From the NCBI RefSeq assembly GCF_010727945.1, contig NZ_AP022569.1, positions 2,852,001 to 2,916,000 on the forward strand: a stretch of DNA of 64,000 nucleotides, in the 5' to 3' direction. Source of the DNA: Mycobacterium cookii. Lineage in GTDB: Bacteria > Actinomycetota > Actinomycetes > Mycobacteriales > Mycobacteriaceae. The stretch's first letter is position 1. Each line of letters begins with the position of its first letter. The notes below the pieces were generated by a model. That model saw nothing but the letters and a program-made list of their open reading frames with translations. It was not told where the DNA came from and did no database searches. Position numbers and translations under genes: made by a program. Positions 34,393 through 43,443 of the stretch are shown here, piece after piece.

Positions 34393-35928
34393 ATGTCGAG
34401 CCATCCGCAGACCATTCCTGCGGCGTTGGATCGCATCGCGAGCGAACTGCCCGACCACGACGCCCTGGTCACGCCCGATCGGGCGATCACTTTCGCCGAG
34501 TTGCGCAACGAGGTGCGCCAAGCCGCAGCAGCGATGATCGACCTCGGTGTGGCCGTCGGCGACCGGGTGGCGATCTGGTCGCCCAACACCTGGCACTGGG
34601 TGGTGGCATGCCTGGCCAGCCATTATGCGGGTGCCACCGTCGTGCCGTTGAACACCCGCTACACCGCGGCCGAGGCCACCGACATCCTGGCCCGCACCGG
34701 CGCGCCGCTGTTGGTGGCGATGGGCGAGTTCCTCGGCGCCGACCGCGTCGGCGATCTGGATGGGTCCGCGCTGCCCGACCTGCGCCACATCGTGCGGGTG
34801 CCCATCGACCGCGACGACGGGACATGGGACGAATTCGTCAGCCATGGATCCGACCTCGCGGCCGCTGATGCCCGCGCCGGCGCGGTCCGGCCCGACGACG
34901 TCGCCGACGTGCTGTTCACCTCCGGGACCACCGGCCGCAGCAAAGGCGTGCTGTGCGCGCACCGGCAGTCGCTGGCCGGGTCAGCCGCGTGGGCGGCCTG
35001 CGGCAAGATCACCAGCGACGACCGATACCTGTGCATCAATCCGTTCTTCCACAACTTCGGCTACAAGGCCGGGATCCTGGCCTGCCTGCAGACCGGAGCC
35101 ACCCTGATCCCGCAGCTCACCTTCGACGCCGAACAGGCGATGCGGGCCGTCGCCGAGCATCGGATCACGGTGCTGCCCGGGCCGCCGACGATCTACCAGA
35201 CGCTGCTCGACCACCCCGCCCGCGGCCGCTACGACTTGAGCTCGCTGCGATTCGCTGTCACCGGCGCTGCGACGGTGCCGGTGGTGCTGATCGAGCGGAT
35301 GCAGACCGAACTCGACATCGAGATCGTGTTGACCGCCTACGGCCTCACCGAATCCAACGGGTTCGGCACCATGTGCCGAGTCGACGACGACGCCGTCACG
35401 GTCGCCACCACCTGCGGGCGACCGATCGCCGACTTCGAGCTGCGCATCAACGAGGAGCACGGCTCCGAAACAGGTGAGGTGTTGCTGCGCGGACCCAACG
35501 TGATGCTCGGCTACCTCGACGACGAGCACGCCACCGCCGCCACTATCGACCCAGACGGCTGGCTGCACACCGGCGACATCGGAAAGCTCGATGCCGCAGG
35601 TAATCTCCAGATCACTGACCGGCTCAAGGACATGTACATCTGCGGCGGCTTCAACGTCTACCCCGCCGAGGTCGAGCAGGTGCTGGCCCGCCTCGACGGC
35701 GTGCTGGACTGCGCGGTGATCGGCGTACCCGACGAGCGCCTCGGCGAAGTCGGCCGCGCCTACCTGGTGACGAACCCCGACGCCGGGCTCGACGAGAAGT
35801 CGGTGATCGCCTATACCCGTAACTATCTGGCGAATTTCAAGGCTCCCCGTTCGGTGAGGTTTGTCGACGCGCTGCCGCGTAATGCCGGTGGCAAGGTGGT
35901 CAAACCGCTACTGCGAGAGATGGCGTGA
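34393..35928 (+). CDS. fadD3: FadD3, HIP-CoA synthetase
   Basis: A 511-residue acyl-adenylate/CoA ligase. The AMP-binding P-loop is VLFTSGTTGRSKGVLCAHRQ (about 175-194); TAYGLTESNGFG is the A5 motif; GWLHTGDIGKLDAAGNLQITDRLKDMYICGGFNVYPAEVE covers A7-A8; and PRNAGGKVVK carries the A10 lysine. It adds CoA to 3aa-H-4a(3'-propanoate)-7ab-methylhexahydro-1,5-indanedione (HIP), opening C/D-ring catabolism. First gene of the rightward operon fadD3-fadE31-fadE32-fadE33, driven from the KstR2-controlled spacer; stop overlaps fadE31. Confidence 0.95.
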   Translation: MSSHPQTIPAALDRIASELPDHDALVTPDRAITFAELRNEVRQAAAAMIDLGVAVGDRVAIWSPNTWHWVVACLASHYAGATVVPLNTRYTAAEATDILARTGAPLLVAMGEFLGADRVGDLDGSALPDLRHIVRVPIDRDDGTWDEFVSHGSDLAAADARAGAVRPDDVADVLFTSGTTGRSKGVLCAHRQSLAGSAAWAACGKITSDDRYLCINPFFHNFGYKAGILACLQTGATLIPQLTFDAEQAMRAVAEHRITVLPGPPTIYQTLLDHPARGRYDLSSLRFAVTGAATVPVVLIERMQTELDIEIVLTAYGLTESNGFGTMCRVDDDAVTVATTCGRPIADFELRINEEHGSETGEVLLRGPNVMLGYLDDEHATAATIDPDGWLHTGDIGKLDAAGNLQITDRLKDMYICGGFNVYPAEVEQVLARLDGVLDCAVIGVPDERLGEVGRAYLVTNPDAGLDEKSVIAYTRNYLANFKAPRSVRFVDALPRNAGGKVVKPLLREMA

Positions 35929-37061
35929 TGGATCTGCAATTCGACGATGAGACGTTGGCGTTCCAGCGGGAAGTGCGCGAGTTCCTGTCGGCCCACCGGG
36001 GCTCGTTTCCGACCCACTCCTACGACACCGCCGAGGGTTTCGACCAGCACCGCAGTTGGGACAAGGTGCTTTTCGACGCCGGCCTCTCGGTGATCACCTG
36101 GCCGCAGAAGTACGGTGGGCGCGACGCGACGCTGCTGCAGTGGGTGGTGTACGAGGAAGAATACTTCCGCGCCGGTGCGCCCGGGCGGGCCAGTGCCAAC
36201 GGGACGTCGATGCTGGCGCCGACGTTGTTCGCGCACGGCACCGAGGAGCAGCTGGACCGGGTGCTGCCGAAAATGGCGAGCGGCGAAGAGATCTGGGCGC
36301 AGGCGTGGTCGGAGCCCGAGTCCGGCAGCGACCTCGCCTCGCTGCGTTCGACGGCCACCCGCACCGACGGTGGCTGGTTGCTCAACGGCCAGAAGATCTG
36401 GAGTTCGCGAGCACCGTTCGGCGACAGGGCATTCGGCTTGTTCCGTTCTGATCCCGAAGCGCAACGTCACAGCGGGCTGACGTATTTCATGTTCGACTTG
36501 AAGGCCGACGGGATCACGGTACGGCCGATCGCGCAACTCGGCGGTGACACCGGCTTCGGGGAGATCTTCCTCGACGACGTCTTCGTGCCCGACGCGGATG
36601 TGATCGGCCAGCCGAACGACGGCTGGCGTGCGGCGATGAGCACGTCGAGCAACGAGCGTGGCATGTCGCTGCGCAGCCCGGCGCGATTCCTGGCGGCCGC
36701 GGAAAGGCTTGCCGAACTGTGGAAGAGCCAGGACGGCAACGCATTCGGCGACCAGGTTGCCGATGCCTGGATCAAGGCGCAGGCCTATCGACTGCACACC
36801 TTCGGCACTGTCACCCGACTGGCGGGAGGCGGTGAACTCGGGGCGGAGTCCTCGGTGACCAAGGTGTTCTGGTCCGATCTGGACGTCGCCGTACACCAGA
36901 CCGCGCTGGACATCCGCGGGGCCGACGGCGAACTGGCGGACACCTGGACGGATGGGTTGCTGTTCGCGTTGGGTGGCCCGATCTACGCCGGCACCAACGA
37001 GATTCAGCGCAACATCATCGCGGAGCGACTGCTGGGACTGCCGCGGGAGAAGGCCAAATGA
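35928..37061 (+). CDS. fadE31: FadE31, acyl-CoA dehydrogenase subunit
   Basis: A 377-residue acyl-CoA dehydrogenase: QAWSEPESGSDLASLRSTATR (FAD), GQKIWSSRAPFGDRAFGLFRSD, and C-terminal IYAGTNEIQRNIIAERLLGLPREKAK. ATG 35928 overlaps the fadD3 stop (TGATG); an in-frame GTG one codon earlier is less likely. It is known to assemble with the shorter FadE32-type subunit into heteromeric dehydrogenases of late C/D-ring breakdown. The exact substrate is not evident from sequence. Confidence 0.9.
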   Translation: MDLQFDDETLAFQREVREFLSAHRGSFPTHSYDTAEGFDQHRSWDKVLFDAGLSVITWPQKYGGRDATLLQWVVYEEEYFRAGAPGRASANGTSMLAPTLFAHGTEEQLDRVLPKMASGEEIWAQAWSEPESGSDLASLRSTATRTDGGWLLNGQKIWSSRAPFGDRAFGLFRSDPEAQRHSGLTYFMFDLKADGITVRPIAQLGGDTGFGEIFLDDVFVPDADVIGQPNDGWRAAMSTSSNERGMSLRSPARFLAAAERLAELWKSQDGNAFGDQVADAWIKAQAYRLHTFGTVTRLAGGGELGAESSVTKVFWSDLDVAVHQTALDIRGADGELADTWTDGLLFALGGPIYAGTNEIQRNIIAERLLGLPREKAK

Positions 37062-38017
37062 AATTTGATCTCGACGAGCAGCAGCGCGACTTCGCCGCGA
37101 GCATCGATGCGGCGCTGTCCGCCGCCGACGTGCCTGGGGCCGTGCGCGCCTGGGCCTCCGGCGACACCGCTCCCGGCCGTAAGATCTGGGCCCGCCTGGC
37201 CGACTTGGGCGTCACCGCGTTGGCGGTGCCGGAGAAGTTCGACGGTCTCGACGCGCACCCGAGTGACCTGGTGGTCGCGCTGGAACGGCTCGGACGCTGG
37301 TGTGTGCCAGGGCCGGTCACCGAATCCGTTGCGGTGGCGCCGATTCTGCTTGCCGACGATGAACGCAACGCGGCGCTGGCAGCCGGCGAACTGATCGTCA
37401 GCGTCGTGCTCCGGCCGCAGGTGCCGCGGGCTGTGGACGCCGACGCAGCCGGGCTGGTTTTGGCCGCCGAAGCCGACGGCTGGGTCAGCGAAGCGCACGT
37501 CGGCGACCGGCACGAATCCGTCGACCCGAGCCGCCACCTGTTCGACGCCGAAGCGGTCTGCGACGCATGGCAGGCCGACGTCGCGCGCGCGTACGAGTTC
37601 GGTGCGTTAGCCACCGCCGCCCAACTCGTCGGGGCGGGTCAGGCGCTGCTGGACGCGGCGGTCGACTACGCCAAACAGCGTGCCCAGTTCGGCCGTGTGA
37701 TCGGTTCTTACCAGGCGATCAAGCACAAGCTGGCCGACGTGCACATTGCGCTCGAGTTGGCCCGGCCACTGGTCTACGGCGCGGCGCTGTCGCTGGCCGA
37801 TCACTCGCCCGACACCGCCCGCGACGTCAGTGCGGCCAAGGCTGCGGCGTCGGATGCCGCGCTGCTGGCCGCGCGATCGGCACTGCAGACCCATGGCGCC
37901 ATCGGCTTCACCGCCGAACACGACTTGTCGCTGTGGCTGCTGCGGGTGCAGGCGCTGCGCCCCGCGTGGGGTGACCCGGCGACCCACCGGCGACGGGTGC
38001 TGGAGGCCTTGGCATGA
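37058..38017 (+). CDS. fadE32: FadE32, acyl-CoA dehydrogenase subunit (short type)
   Basis: A 319-residue short acyl-CoA dehydrogenase-like subunit, 58 residues shorter than FadE31. It keeps the conserved AVDYAKQRAQFGRVIGSYQAIKHKLADVHIALEL helix and a C-terminal LQTHGAIGFTAEHDLSLWLLRVQAL, while the central FAD loop of full-length enzymes is degenerate. Such subunits pair with a complete partner. The ATG overlaps fadE31 (ATGA) and the stop overlaps fadE33 in the same way. Confidence 0.9.
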   Translation: MKFDLDEQQRDFAASIDAALSAADVPGAVRAWASGDTAPGRKIWARLADLGVTALAVPEKFDGLDAHPSDLVVALERLGRWCVPGPVTESVAVAPILLADDERNAALAAGELIVSVVLRPQVPRAVDADAAGLVLAAEADGWVSEAHVGDRHESVDPSRHLFDAEAVCDAWQADVARAYEFGALATAAQLVGAGQALLDAAVDYAKQRAQFGRVIGSYQAIKHKLADVHIALELARPLVYGAALSLADHSPDTARDVSAAKAAASDAALLAARSALQTHGAIGFTAEHDLSLWLLRVQALRPAWGDPATHRRRVLEALA

Positions 38018-38961
38018 CCGCGTCGGACGAACGGGAGCTGTTGCGCGCAACCGTCGCTGCGCTGGTCGCCAAGCACGCTTCTCCTGCCGCGGTGCGTAAG
38101 GCGATGGAATCTGAGCACGGTTACGACGAGTCGCTATGGCGGCTGCTGTGCGAGCAGGTCGGCGCCGCCGCGCTCGTAGTGCCGGAGGAATTCGGCGGCG
38201 CCGGAGGCGCTCTCGCCGACGCGGCCGTCGTGCTCGAGGAACTGGGTAAGGGTTTGGTGCCGAGCCCGCTACTGGGCAGCACGCTGGCCGAGCTGGCACT
38301 GCTGGCCGCCGATGAACCCGACGCCGACGCGCTCGGTTCGCTGGCCGAGGGCGTCGCGATCGGCGCGGTGGTGTTCGACGCCGGCTACGTCATCAACGGC
38401 GACGTCGCCGACATCGTCATCGGCACGGCCGACGGCGCGCTCACCCGCTGGACCGAGTTCAGCGCCGAACCGGTGACGCCGATGGACCCGACCCGGCGGC
38501 TGGCCCGGCTCACTGCGGAGAACACCGAGCCGCTCGGGACCGACCCCGGGGTGGCCGACGCGGCGGCGATCCTGTTGGCCGCCGAGCAGATCGGCGCGGC
38601 AGCGCGCTGCCTGGAACTCACCGTCGACTACACCAAGGAGCGTCAGCAGTTCGGCCGGCCGATCGGCAGCTTCCAGGCCCTCAAGCACCGGATGGCCGAC
38701 CTCTACGTCGCGGTGCACGCGGCCCGCGCCGTCGTCAACGAGGCCGCCGAAGCGCCGTCGCCGACCTCGGCGGCCTTGGCCCGCATCGCCGCGACCGAGG
38801 CGTTCAGCACGGTGGCCGCCGAGGGCATCCAGCTGCACGGCGGCATCGCGATCACCTGGGAACACGACATGCAGCTGTACTTCAAACGCGCGCATGGCAG
38901 TTCGCAGTTGCTCGGTCCTCCCGCGGAGCATCTGCGCCGGCTTGAATCCGAAGTGTTCTAG
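38014..38961 (+). CDS. fadE33: FadE33, acyl-CoA dehydrogenase subunit (short type)
   Basis: A 315-residue short acyl-CoA dehydrogenase-like subunit, paralogous to FadE32. VDYTKERQQFGRPIGSFQALKHRMADLYVAVHAARAV and IQLHGGIAITWEHDMQLYFKRAHGSSQLLG are the typical C-terminal blocks; the central FAD-binding segment is reduced. Probably a partner in a heteromeric complex with FadE31/FadE32. Last fadE gene of the KstR2-controlled rightward operon; aspB starts 10 bases later. Confidence 0.9.
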   Translation: MTASDERELLRATVAALVAKHASPAAVRKAMESEHGYDESLWRLLCEQVGAAALVVPEEFGGAGGALADAAVVLEELGKGLVPSPLLGSTLAELALLAADEPDADALGSLAEGVAIGAVVFDAGYVINGDVADIVIGTADGALTRWTEFSAEPVTPMDPTRRLARLTAENTEPLGTDPGVADAAAILLAAEQIGAAARCLELTVDYTKERQQFGRPIGSFQALKHRMADLYVAVHAARAVVNEAAEAPSPTSAALARIAATEAFSTVAAEGIQLHGGIAITWEHDMQLYFKRAHGSSQLLGPPAEHLRRLESEVF

Positions 38962-38971
38962 CGTTGGCGTC

Positions 38972-40132
38972 ATGACCGATGGGGTCGCACTACGTGCCGG
39001 GGTGCCGCCGTTCTACGTGATGGACGTGTGGCTGTCCGCCGCCGAGCGTCAACGCACCCACGGCGACCTGGTCAACCTGTCGGCGGGGCAGCCGAGCGCC
39101 GGGGCTCCCGAACCGGTCCGCGCCGCCGCCGTCGCCGCGCTACAGCGAAACCAACTCGGCTACACCGTGGCACTGGGCATTCCGGAACTGCGTGGGGCGA
39201 TCGCGGCGTCGTATCAGGATCGGTACGGCCTCGACGTCGACCTGAACGACGTGGTGATCACGACCGGCTCATCCGGCGGCTTTCTGCTGACCTTCCTGTC
39301 CTGCTTCGACGTTGGCGACCGGGTAGCCGTGAGCAGCCCCGGCTATCCGTGCTATCGCAACATCCTGTCGGCACTAGGTTGCGAGGTCGTGGTGATCGAG
39401 TGCGGTCCGGAGACTCGCTTTCAGCCCACCGCGCAGATGCTCGCCGAGCTCGACCCGCCGGTGCAGGGTGTCGTGGTGGCCAGCCCGGCCAACCCGACCG
39501 GCACGGTCATCCCGCCCGCCGAGTTGGCCACGATCGCCTCCTGGTGCGACGCATCGGGAGTGCGGCTGATCAGCGACGAGGTCTACCACGGTCTGGTCTA
39601 CGACGGCGCACCGCAAACCAGCTGCGCATGGGCGACGTCACGAAATGCGTTCGTGGTGAACAGCTTTTCCAAATATTTCGCGATGACTGGCTGGCGTCTG
39701 GGATGGCTGCTTGTTCCGCGTGAGCTGCAACGCGCGGTCGACCGCCTCACCGGGAACTTCACCATCTGTCCGCCGGTGTTGTCCCAGTACGCCGCGGTCG
39801 CGGCGTTCAGCCCGGAATCGGTGGACGAAGCCGAAGGGCATCTGCATCAGTACGCCCTCAATCGAACGACGTTGCTGGACGGCCTTCGCAAGATCGGCAT
39901 CAACCGGCTGGCACCCACCGACGGCGCGTTCTACGTTTACGCCGACGTCTCCGATTTCACCAAGGATTCGATGTCGTTCTGTTCGAAACTGTTGGCCGAC
40001 ACCGGCGTTGCGATCGCCCCGGGGATCGATTTCGACCCGCAGCGCGGCAGCTCGTACGTCCGGCTGTCCTTCGCCGGCCCGACAACCGACATCGAAGAGG
40101 CGTTACGACGCTTGGGTAGCTGGCTCGGTTAG
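38972..40132 (+). CDS. aspB: PLP-dependent aminotransferase (AspB-like, Rv3565)
   Basis: A 386-residue class I/II aminotransferase. SPANPTGTVIPPAELATIASWCD and LISDEVYHGLVYDG are substrate/PLP-binding blocks, VVNSFSKYFAMTGWRLGWL holds the PLP lysine, and GSSYVRLSFAG near the end holds the carboxylate-binding Arg. ATG 38972 is chosen; the earlier frame overlaps fadE33. It follows the fadE31-33 genes closely and is likely co-transcribed. Its place in steroid catabolism is unclear. The 3' end overlaps convergent nat by four bases. Confidence 0.85.
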   Translation: MTDGVALRAGVPPFYVMDVWLSAAERQRTHGDLVNLSAGQPSAGAPEPVRAAAVAALQRNQLGYTVALGIPELRGAIAASYQDRYGLDVDLNDVVITTGSSGGFLLTFLSCFDVGDRVAVSSPGYPCYRNILSALGCEVVVIECGPETRFQPTAQMLAELDPPVQGVVVASPANPTGTVIPPAELATIASWCDASGVRLISDEVYHGLVYDGAPQTSCAWATSRNAFVVNSFSKYFAMTGWRLGWLLVPRELQRAVDRLTGNFTICPPVLSQYAAVAAFSPESVDEAEGHLHQYALNRTTLLDGLRKIGINRLAPTDGAFYVYADVSDFTKDSMSFCSKLLADTGVAIAPGIDFDPQRGSSYVRLSFAGPTTDIEEALRRLGSWLG

Positions 40133-40956
40133 GCCAGCACCTCGTCGATACGCGCTTCCAGTGCTTCGCGTGGCCCGGCGTCGGTGACGTTGATGCCGAA
40201 GCGGTCGGACAGAGCGTCGATCACTGCGGCCGCGTCGTCGAATCGGGTCTTCTCGGTGATGTCGTTGCCGTGGAAAGTGAGGTCGCGTCCGGCCAGGTTG
40301 TATCGTCCGTCGACGGTGATCAGCGAAACCATCAAGCCGGTGACGAAGTGCGACGAGGGATGCGTCGAGACGTACCAGCTGCCCACCTTCAGGTCGATCG
40401 GCGGCGCTGTCCTGGCGGCGAATTCGTACAACGACTGCCACTCGCCGCGGATCAAGGCCTGTAACACCAGAACGTCGTCGCGGGTTCGGAGCCGGTACGG
40501 TTCGTGCGTGGTCTGCTGGATGCTGCCGGTCTCCAACCGGATGGGCGAGGTGGGCGTCTGGCCGCCGAAACCGACGTCGACGAGATACGGCTGCTGATCG
40601 TCGGGCAGCGTGACCTCCAACAGGGTGTGCGTCTGCGGAGGCATCGGGTCACCCGGGCCGCGCATCCATACCACTCGGCCTGCGAACCGGCGGACGCCGA
40701 AGCCGAGTTCTTCGAGCGCGTAACCCATCAACCCGTTCTGCTCGTAGCAGTAGCCACCGCGACGTCGATGAATCAGCTTGTCGGCCAAAGCTTCAGGGCT
40801 CAAATCGTCGATCGGCCGCCCCAACATTGGATCGAGGTTTTCAAACGGAATCGTCTGGGTGTGTGCGGTCACCAGATCCTGCAGCACCGGTAACGTCGGA
40901 TCCGCAGCACCGCGATAGTCGATCCGTTCGAAGTAGCCGGGGAGGTCGAATGCCAT
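40129..40956 (-). CDS. nat: Arylamine N-acetyltransferase
   Basis: A 275-residue NAT. With ATG 40956 as start, the catalytic triad falls at exactly Cys70 (RRRGGYCYEQNG), His110 (PPQTHTLLE) and Asp127 (YLVDVGFGG), the usual mycobacterial numbering; this decides against ATG 40965 three codons upstream. NAT can use acetyl- or propionyl-CoA, and in M. tuberculosis it is the last gene of the hsaADCB operon. Here it is cut off from hsaB by about 5.4 kb carrying five unrelated genes, so it probably has a separate promoter or belongs to the upstream methyltransferase operon. Confidence 0.93.
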   Translation of the reverse strand: MAFDLPGYFERIDYRGAADPTLPVLQDLVTAHTQTIPFENLDPMLGRPIDDLSPEALADKLIHRRRGGYCYEQNGLMGYALEELGFGVRRFAGRVVWMRGPGDPMPPQTHTLLEVTLPDDQQPYLVDVGFGGQTPTSPIRLETGSIQQTTHEPYRLRTRDDVLVLQALIRGEWQSLYEFAARTAPPIDLKVGSWYVSTHPSSHFVTGLMVSLITVDGRYNLAGRDLTFHGNDITEKTRFDDAAAVIDALSDRFGINVTDAGPREALEARIDEVLA

Positions 40957-40986
40957 AACCGCCATTGTCGCGCAACAACGATCCGG

Positions 40987-42072
40987 TCAGGCGACCCGGG
41001 CTTCCACGATGCTCAGCGGCGACGCGGTCGGCACCAGCCGTGTCATCCGTAATCCGGCTCGGCTCAGCAGAGTTCGGTATTCGGCGGCGGTCCGCTCACG
41101 AGCCGCCAAGTTCAGCAGCATCTCCAGATCCGCCCAGTTTCCGGGGAAGTCGCGGTCGTGGTCCGGGATCACCAGTTCGATCAACAGCACGGTGCTATCC
41201 GGGCGGGCAAATCTGCGAACGTTGCGTAGGATCTGCACCGCTTTTTCGTCCGGCCAATCGTGCAGGATGTTCTTCAAGACGTAGGCGTCACCGTCCGACG
41301 GGACGCGTTCAAAGAACGATCCGGCCTCGATGTACATGCGATCAGCCACGTCGTTCGTGCAGTCGAGATCCGACGCCGAGCACACGACCGTCGGTAAGTC
41401 GTACAGGACGCCGTGCGAATTCGGCGCCGCCGCCAGGATGTTGGCCAGCAGCGGGCCGTGTCCACCGCCGACATCGACGATCCTCGAGTAGGCACTGAAG
41501 TCGTAGCCGCCGACCACGGACGCATCGGTCAACTCCGAGATGCTGGTCATGGTTCGGTTGAACAGCTCCGCGTGCTCGGAATGCTCGGCGAAATAGTCGA
41601 AGCCCGCTGAGCCGTGCATGGCCGGCACGACCGACCGTCCGGTTCGGATCGCGTCGACAAGCCGAGTCCACCGCTCGCGCTGCTCGCGGGACCCGTAGAA
41701 CCTCGCTGCCCATGCCATCGACGTCGGAACGTCCGAACGCAGGGTGTGGGCAAGGGAATTCATCTCGTAGCGTCCGTCAGGCCGACGCCGAAAGACGCCT
41801 CGCCCGATCAGCGCGCGGAGTAACCGCCGCAACGCATCGGGATCGGCGTGCACCCGACGCGCCAATTCGTCGATCGTCAACGGCCCGTCCGCAAGCGCGT
41901 CGGCCACACCCAGTTCGGCGGCGACGGTGATCGCCTGAGATGTCCAGGTGGCGATGATCATCTCCATCATCGCTGCGGGTGCGGGCAGCAGCTTCTGATG
42001 CAATCGGTACAGGTGGTGACGAACCCGCTCGACCACGCGGGCAGCTCCGGCGGGCGGTACTCCGGCAGCCAT
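40987..42072 (-). CDS. SAM-dependent O-methyltransferase (hydroxyindole type)
   Basis: A 361-residue methyltransferase of the O-methyltransferase family 2. The N-terminal winged-helix dimerisation part has VAAELGVADALADGPLTIDELARRVHADPDALRRLLRALIGRGVF. The SAM site is IVDVGGGHGPLLANILAAAPN; KNILHDWPDEKAVQILRNV supplies the catalytic-base His region. ATG 42072 overlaps the FAD monooxygenase stop by one base (TGATG). It is the last gene of a small-protein/monooxygenase/methyltransferase operon. The pairing suggests hydroxylation of an aromatic ring followed by O-methylation; the substrate is unknown. Confidence 0.82.
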   Translation of the reverse strand: MAAGVPPAGAARVVERVRHHLYRLHQKLLPAPAAMMEMIIATWTSQAITVAAELGVADALADGPLTIDELARRVHADPDALRRLLRALIGRGVFRRRPDGRYEMNSLAHTLRSDVPTSMAWAARFYGSREQRERWTRLVDAIRTGRSVVPAMHGSAGFDYFAEHSEHAELFNRTMTSISELTDASVVGGYDFSAYSRIVDVGGGHGPLLANILAAAPNSHGVLYDLPTVVCSASDLDCTNDVADRMYIEAGSFFERVPSDGDAYVLKNILHDWPDEKAVQILRNVRRFARPDSTVLLIELVIPDHDRDFPGNWADLEMLLNLAARERTAAEYRTLLSRAGLRMTRLVPTASPLSIVEARVA

Positions 42073-43241
42073 CAACTCACCTCCGCTAGCGAATCCCGGC
42101 TGATCTCCGCCGCCATTCCGCGGTGACTGACCAAGCCGAGGAACGTCGTCAGCACCCACGTCATGACCCGGTCGGGGATCAACGCAGCCGGCCGCAGCGC
42201 GGCCTCGCTGCGAGACACCTGCTGGGTGGTCACCCACGAGACAGCCCTGACCTTGCGCCGACGGGTGTTCTCGTACCGGCGCAAGGCCTTATTGACGTCA
42301 ATATCTCTGTTGGACAGCATTTTTCGTAGCACCATCGTGTCCAACAGTGCCTGGTTGGTGCCCTGGGCGAGTGTCGGAGGCATCGTGTGCGCGGCATCGC
42401 CGAGCAACGTGACGGCGCCCCGACCCGGGCCGGGCACCGGATGACGGTAGTGCGGGAACGGCGAGGGGGCCAGATCGTCGTCGGTGAGGGCATCGAGTAC
42501 CTCATCGACCCGCTCGGACCACCCGGCGAAATGACGGCGAATCATGTCGAGCGGTCGTTGCGGCCTGAGAAAGTTTGGTGACCAAGGTAAGTCGAACCAC
42601 CACTGCATGTCAGCACCGCCGGCAGGCCATAGGCCCAGGCTGCCGCGCGGGCCGATCATCATGACCGCGACATGCGGGTCGGCGATCTCGGACAGGCGGA
42701 CCAGACCCTGCCAGCTGCACCATCCGGTCGGTGTCGCCGGGGGTGCGCCGACGACACCGCGGACGACCGAATGCAGCCCGTCGGCACCGATCAACAGGTC
42801 GCCATCGACCGAGCTGCCGTCGTCGAATTCGACTCGCACACCGTCGCCCGTATCGCTCACCCCGACCGCGCGTGAGTTGGCGCGGATCCGGTCGGCCGGA
42901 AAGCCGTCGAGCAGACGCTCCAGCAGAATTCGGCGTGGAACCATCCGGACGGATGCGCCGAGCCGATTGACCATGGCGTTGAGGTCCATTGTGGACAGCG
43001 GGCGGCCGGTCGACGTCATGACCCGCACGGCGGACAACTGCTGCCCGGCGCCGGTCATGTCGACTCCGAGCTGGTCGAGAACCGTCGCCCCGTTGGACCA
43101 GATGGTCACCGCGCCGCCGCCTGCGGCGGTGTCCGGTCGGCGGTCGAACACGGTGACGTCGTGTCCGTCGCGCAGCAGACCGCGGGCGACAGCGATACCG
43201 CTGACGCCCGCACCGACCACCAGGATCCGCAGCGGTCGCAT
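42072..43241 (-). CDS. FAD-dependent aromatic-type monooxygenase
   Basis: A 389-residue class A flavoprotein monooxygenase (PF01494). LRILVVGAGVSGIAVARGL is the FAD loop, DGDLLIGADGLHSVVRGVVG the DG motif, and GAVTLLGDAAHTMPPTLAQGTNQALLDT the GD motif. ATG 43241 is preferred over 43262: it lies 8 bases after the stop of the small upstream gene and follows a GAGGTGG sequence, whereas 43262 would overlap that gene. Coupled by TGATG to the methyltransferase. Such enzymes hydroxylate phenolic or polyketide-like compounds with NAD(P)H and oxygen. Confidence 0.82.
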   Translation of the reverse strand: MRPLRILVVGAGVSGIAVARGLLRDGHDVTVFDRRPDTAAGGGAVTIWSNGATVLDQLGVDMTGAGQQLSAVRVMTSTGRPLSTMDLNAMVNRLGASVRMVPRRILLERLLDGFPADRIRANSRAVGVSDTGDGVRVEFDDGSSVDGDLLIGADGLHSVVRGVVGAPPATPTGWCSWQGLVRLSEIADPHVAVMMIGPRGSLGLWPAGGADMQWWFDLPWSPNFLRPQRPLDMIRRHFAGWSERVDEVLDALTDDDLAPSPFPHYRHPVPGPGRGAVTLLGDAAHTMPPTLAQGTNQALLDTMVLRKMLSNRDIDVNKALRRYENTRRRKVRAVSWVTTQQVSRSEAALRPAALIPDRVMTWVLTTFLGLVSHRGMAAEISRDSLAEVS

Positions 43242-43248
43242 CGCCACC

Positions 43249-43365
43249 TCAGTCCTGCGCATGCCGGTCGTAGGCCCACTGCTCCAGCCGTGCCTGCAGC
43301 CTCACCAGACCGAATCCGGCGAGCGGCGCGCCGACCGAGAAATAGACCATCAGCAGCGGACTCAT
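43249..43365 (-). CDS. Small 38-residue membrane-associated protein
   Basis: A short reading frame of 38 residues: a hydrophobic N terminus (LLMVYFSVGAPLAGFGLV) followed by a charged, amphipathic tail ending LEQWAYDRHAQD. The ATG is preceded by GAGGTGA at a good distance. It lies directly upstream of the monooxygenase gene (8 bases between stop and start), and is likely co-transcribed with it. Similar tiny proteins with an aromatic/charged tail are, as far as I recall, present in other mycobacteria. Function unknown; a membrane anchor or assembly peptide is possible. Confidence 0.62.
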   Translation of the reverse strand: MSPLLMVYFSVGAPLAGFGLVRLQARLEQWAYDRHAQD

Positions 43366-43443
43366 CTCACTCACCTCTCTGGAGACCAACTGCTGTTAAC
43401 ACGCGATTCCTCGGCGGAAAGTTCATCGGGCTAGCATCCGCAC

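Noticed and set aside
33496..34962. A 488-residue minus-strand frame across fadE30 and the fadD3 start
   Set aside because: It crosses the KstR2 operator and two real genes in other frames.
43381..43443. A KstR site in front of the 414-residue gene (TGTTAACA-like sequence)
   Set aside because: The spacing and flanking bases do not fit TnnAACnnGTTnnA.
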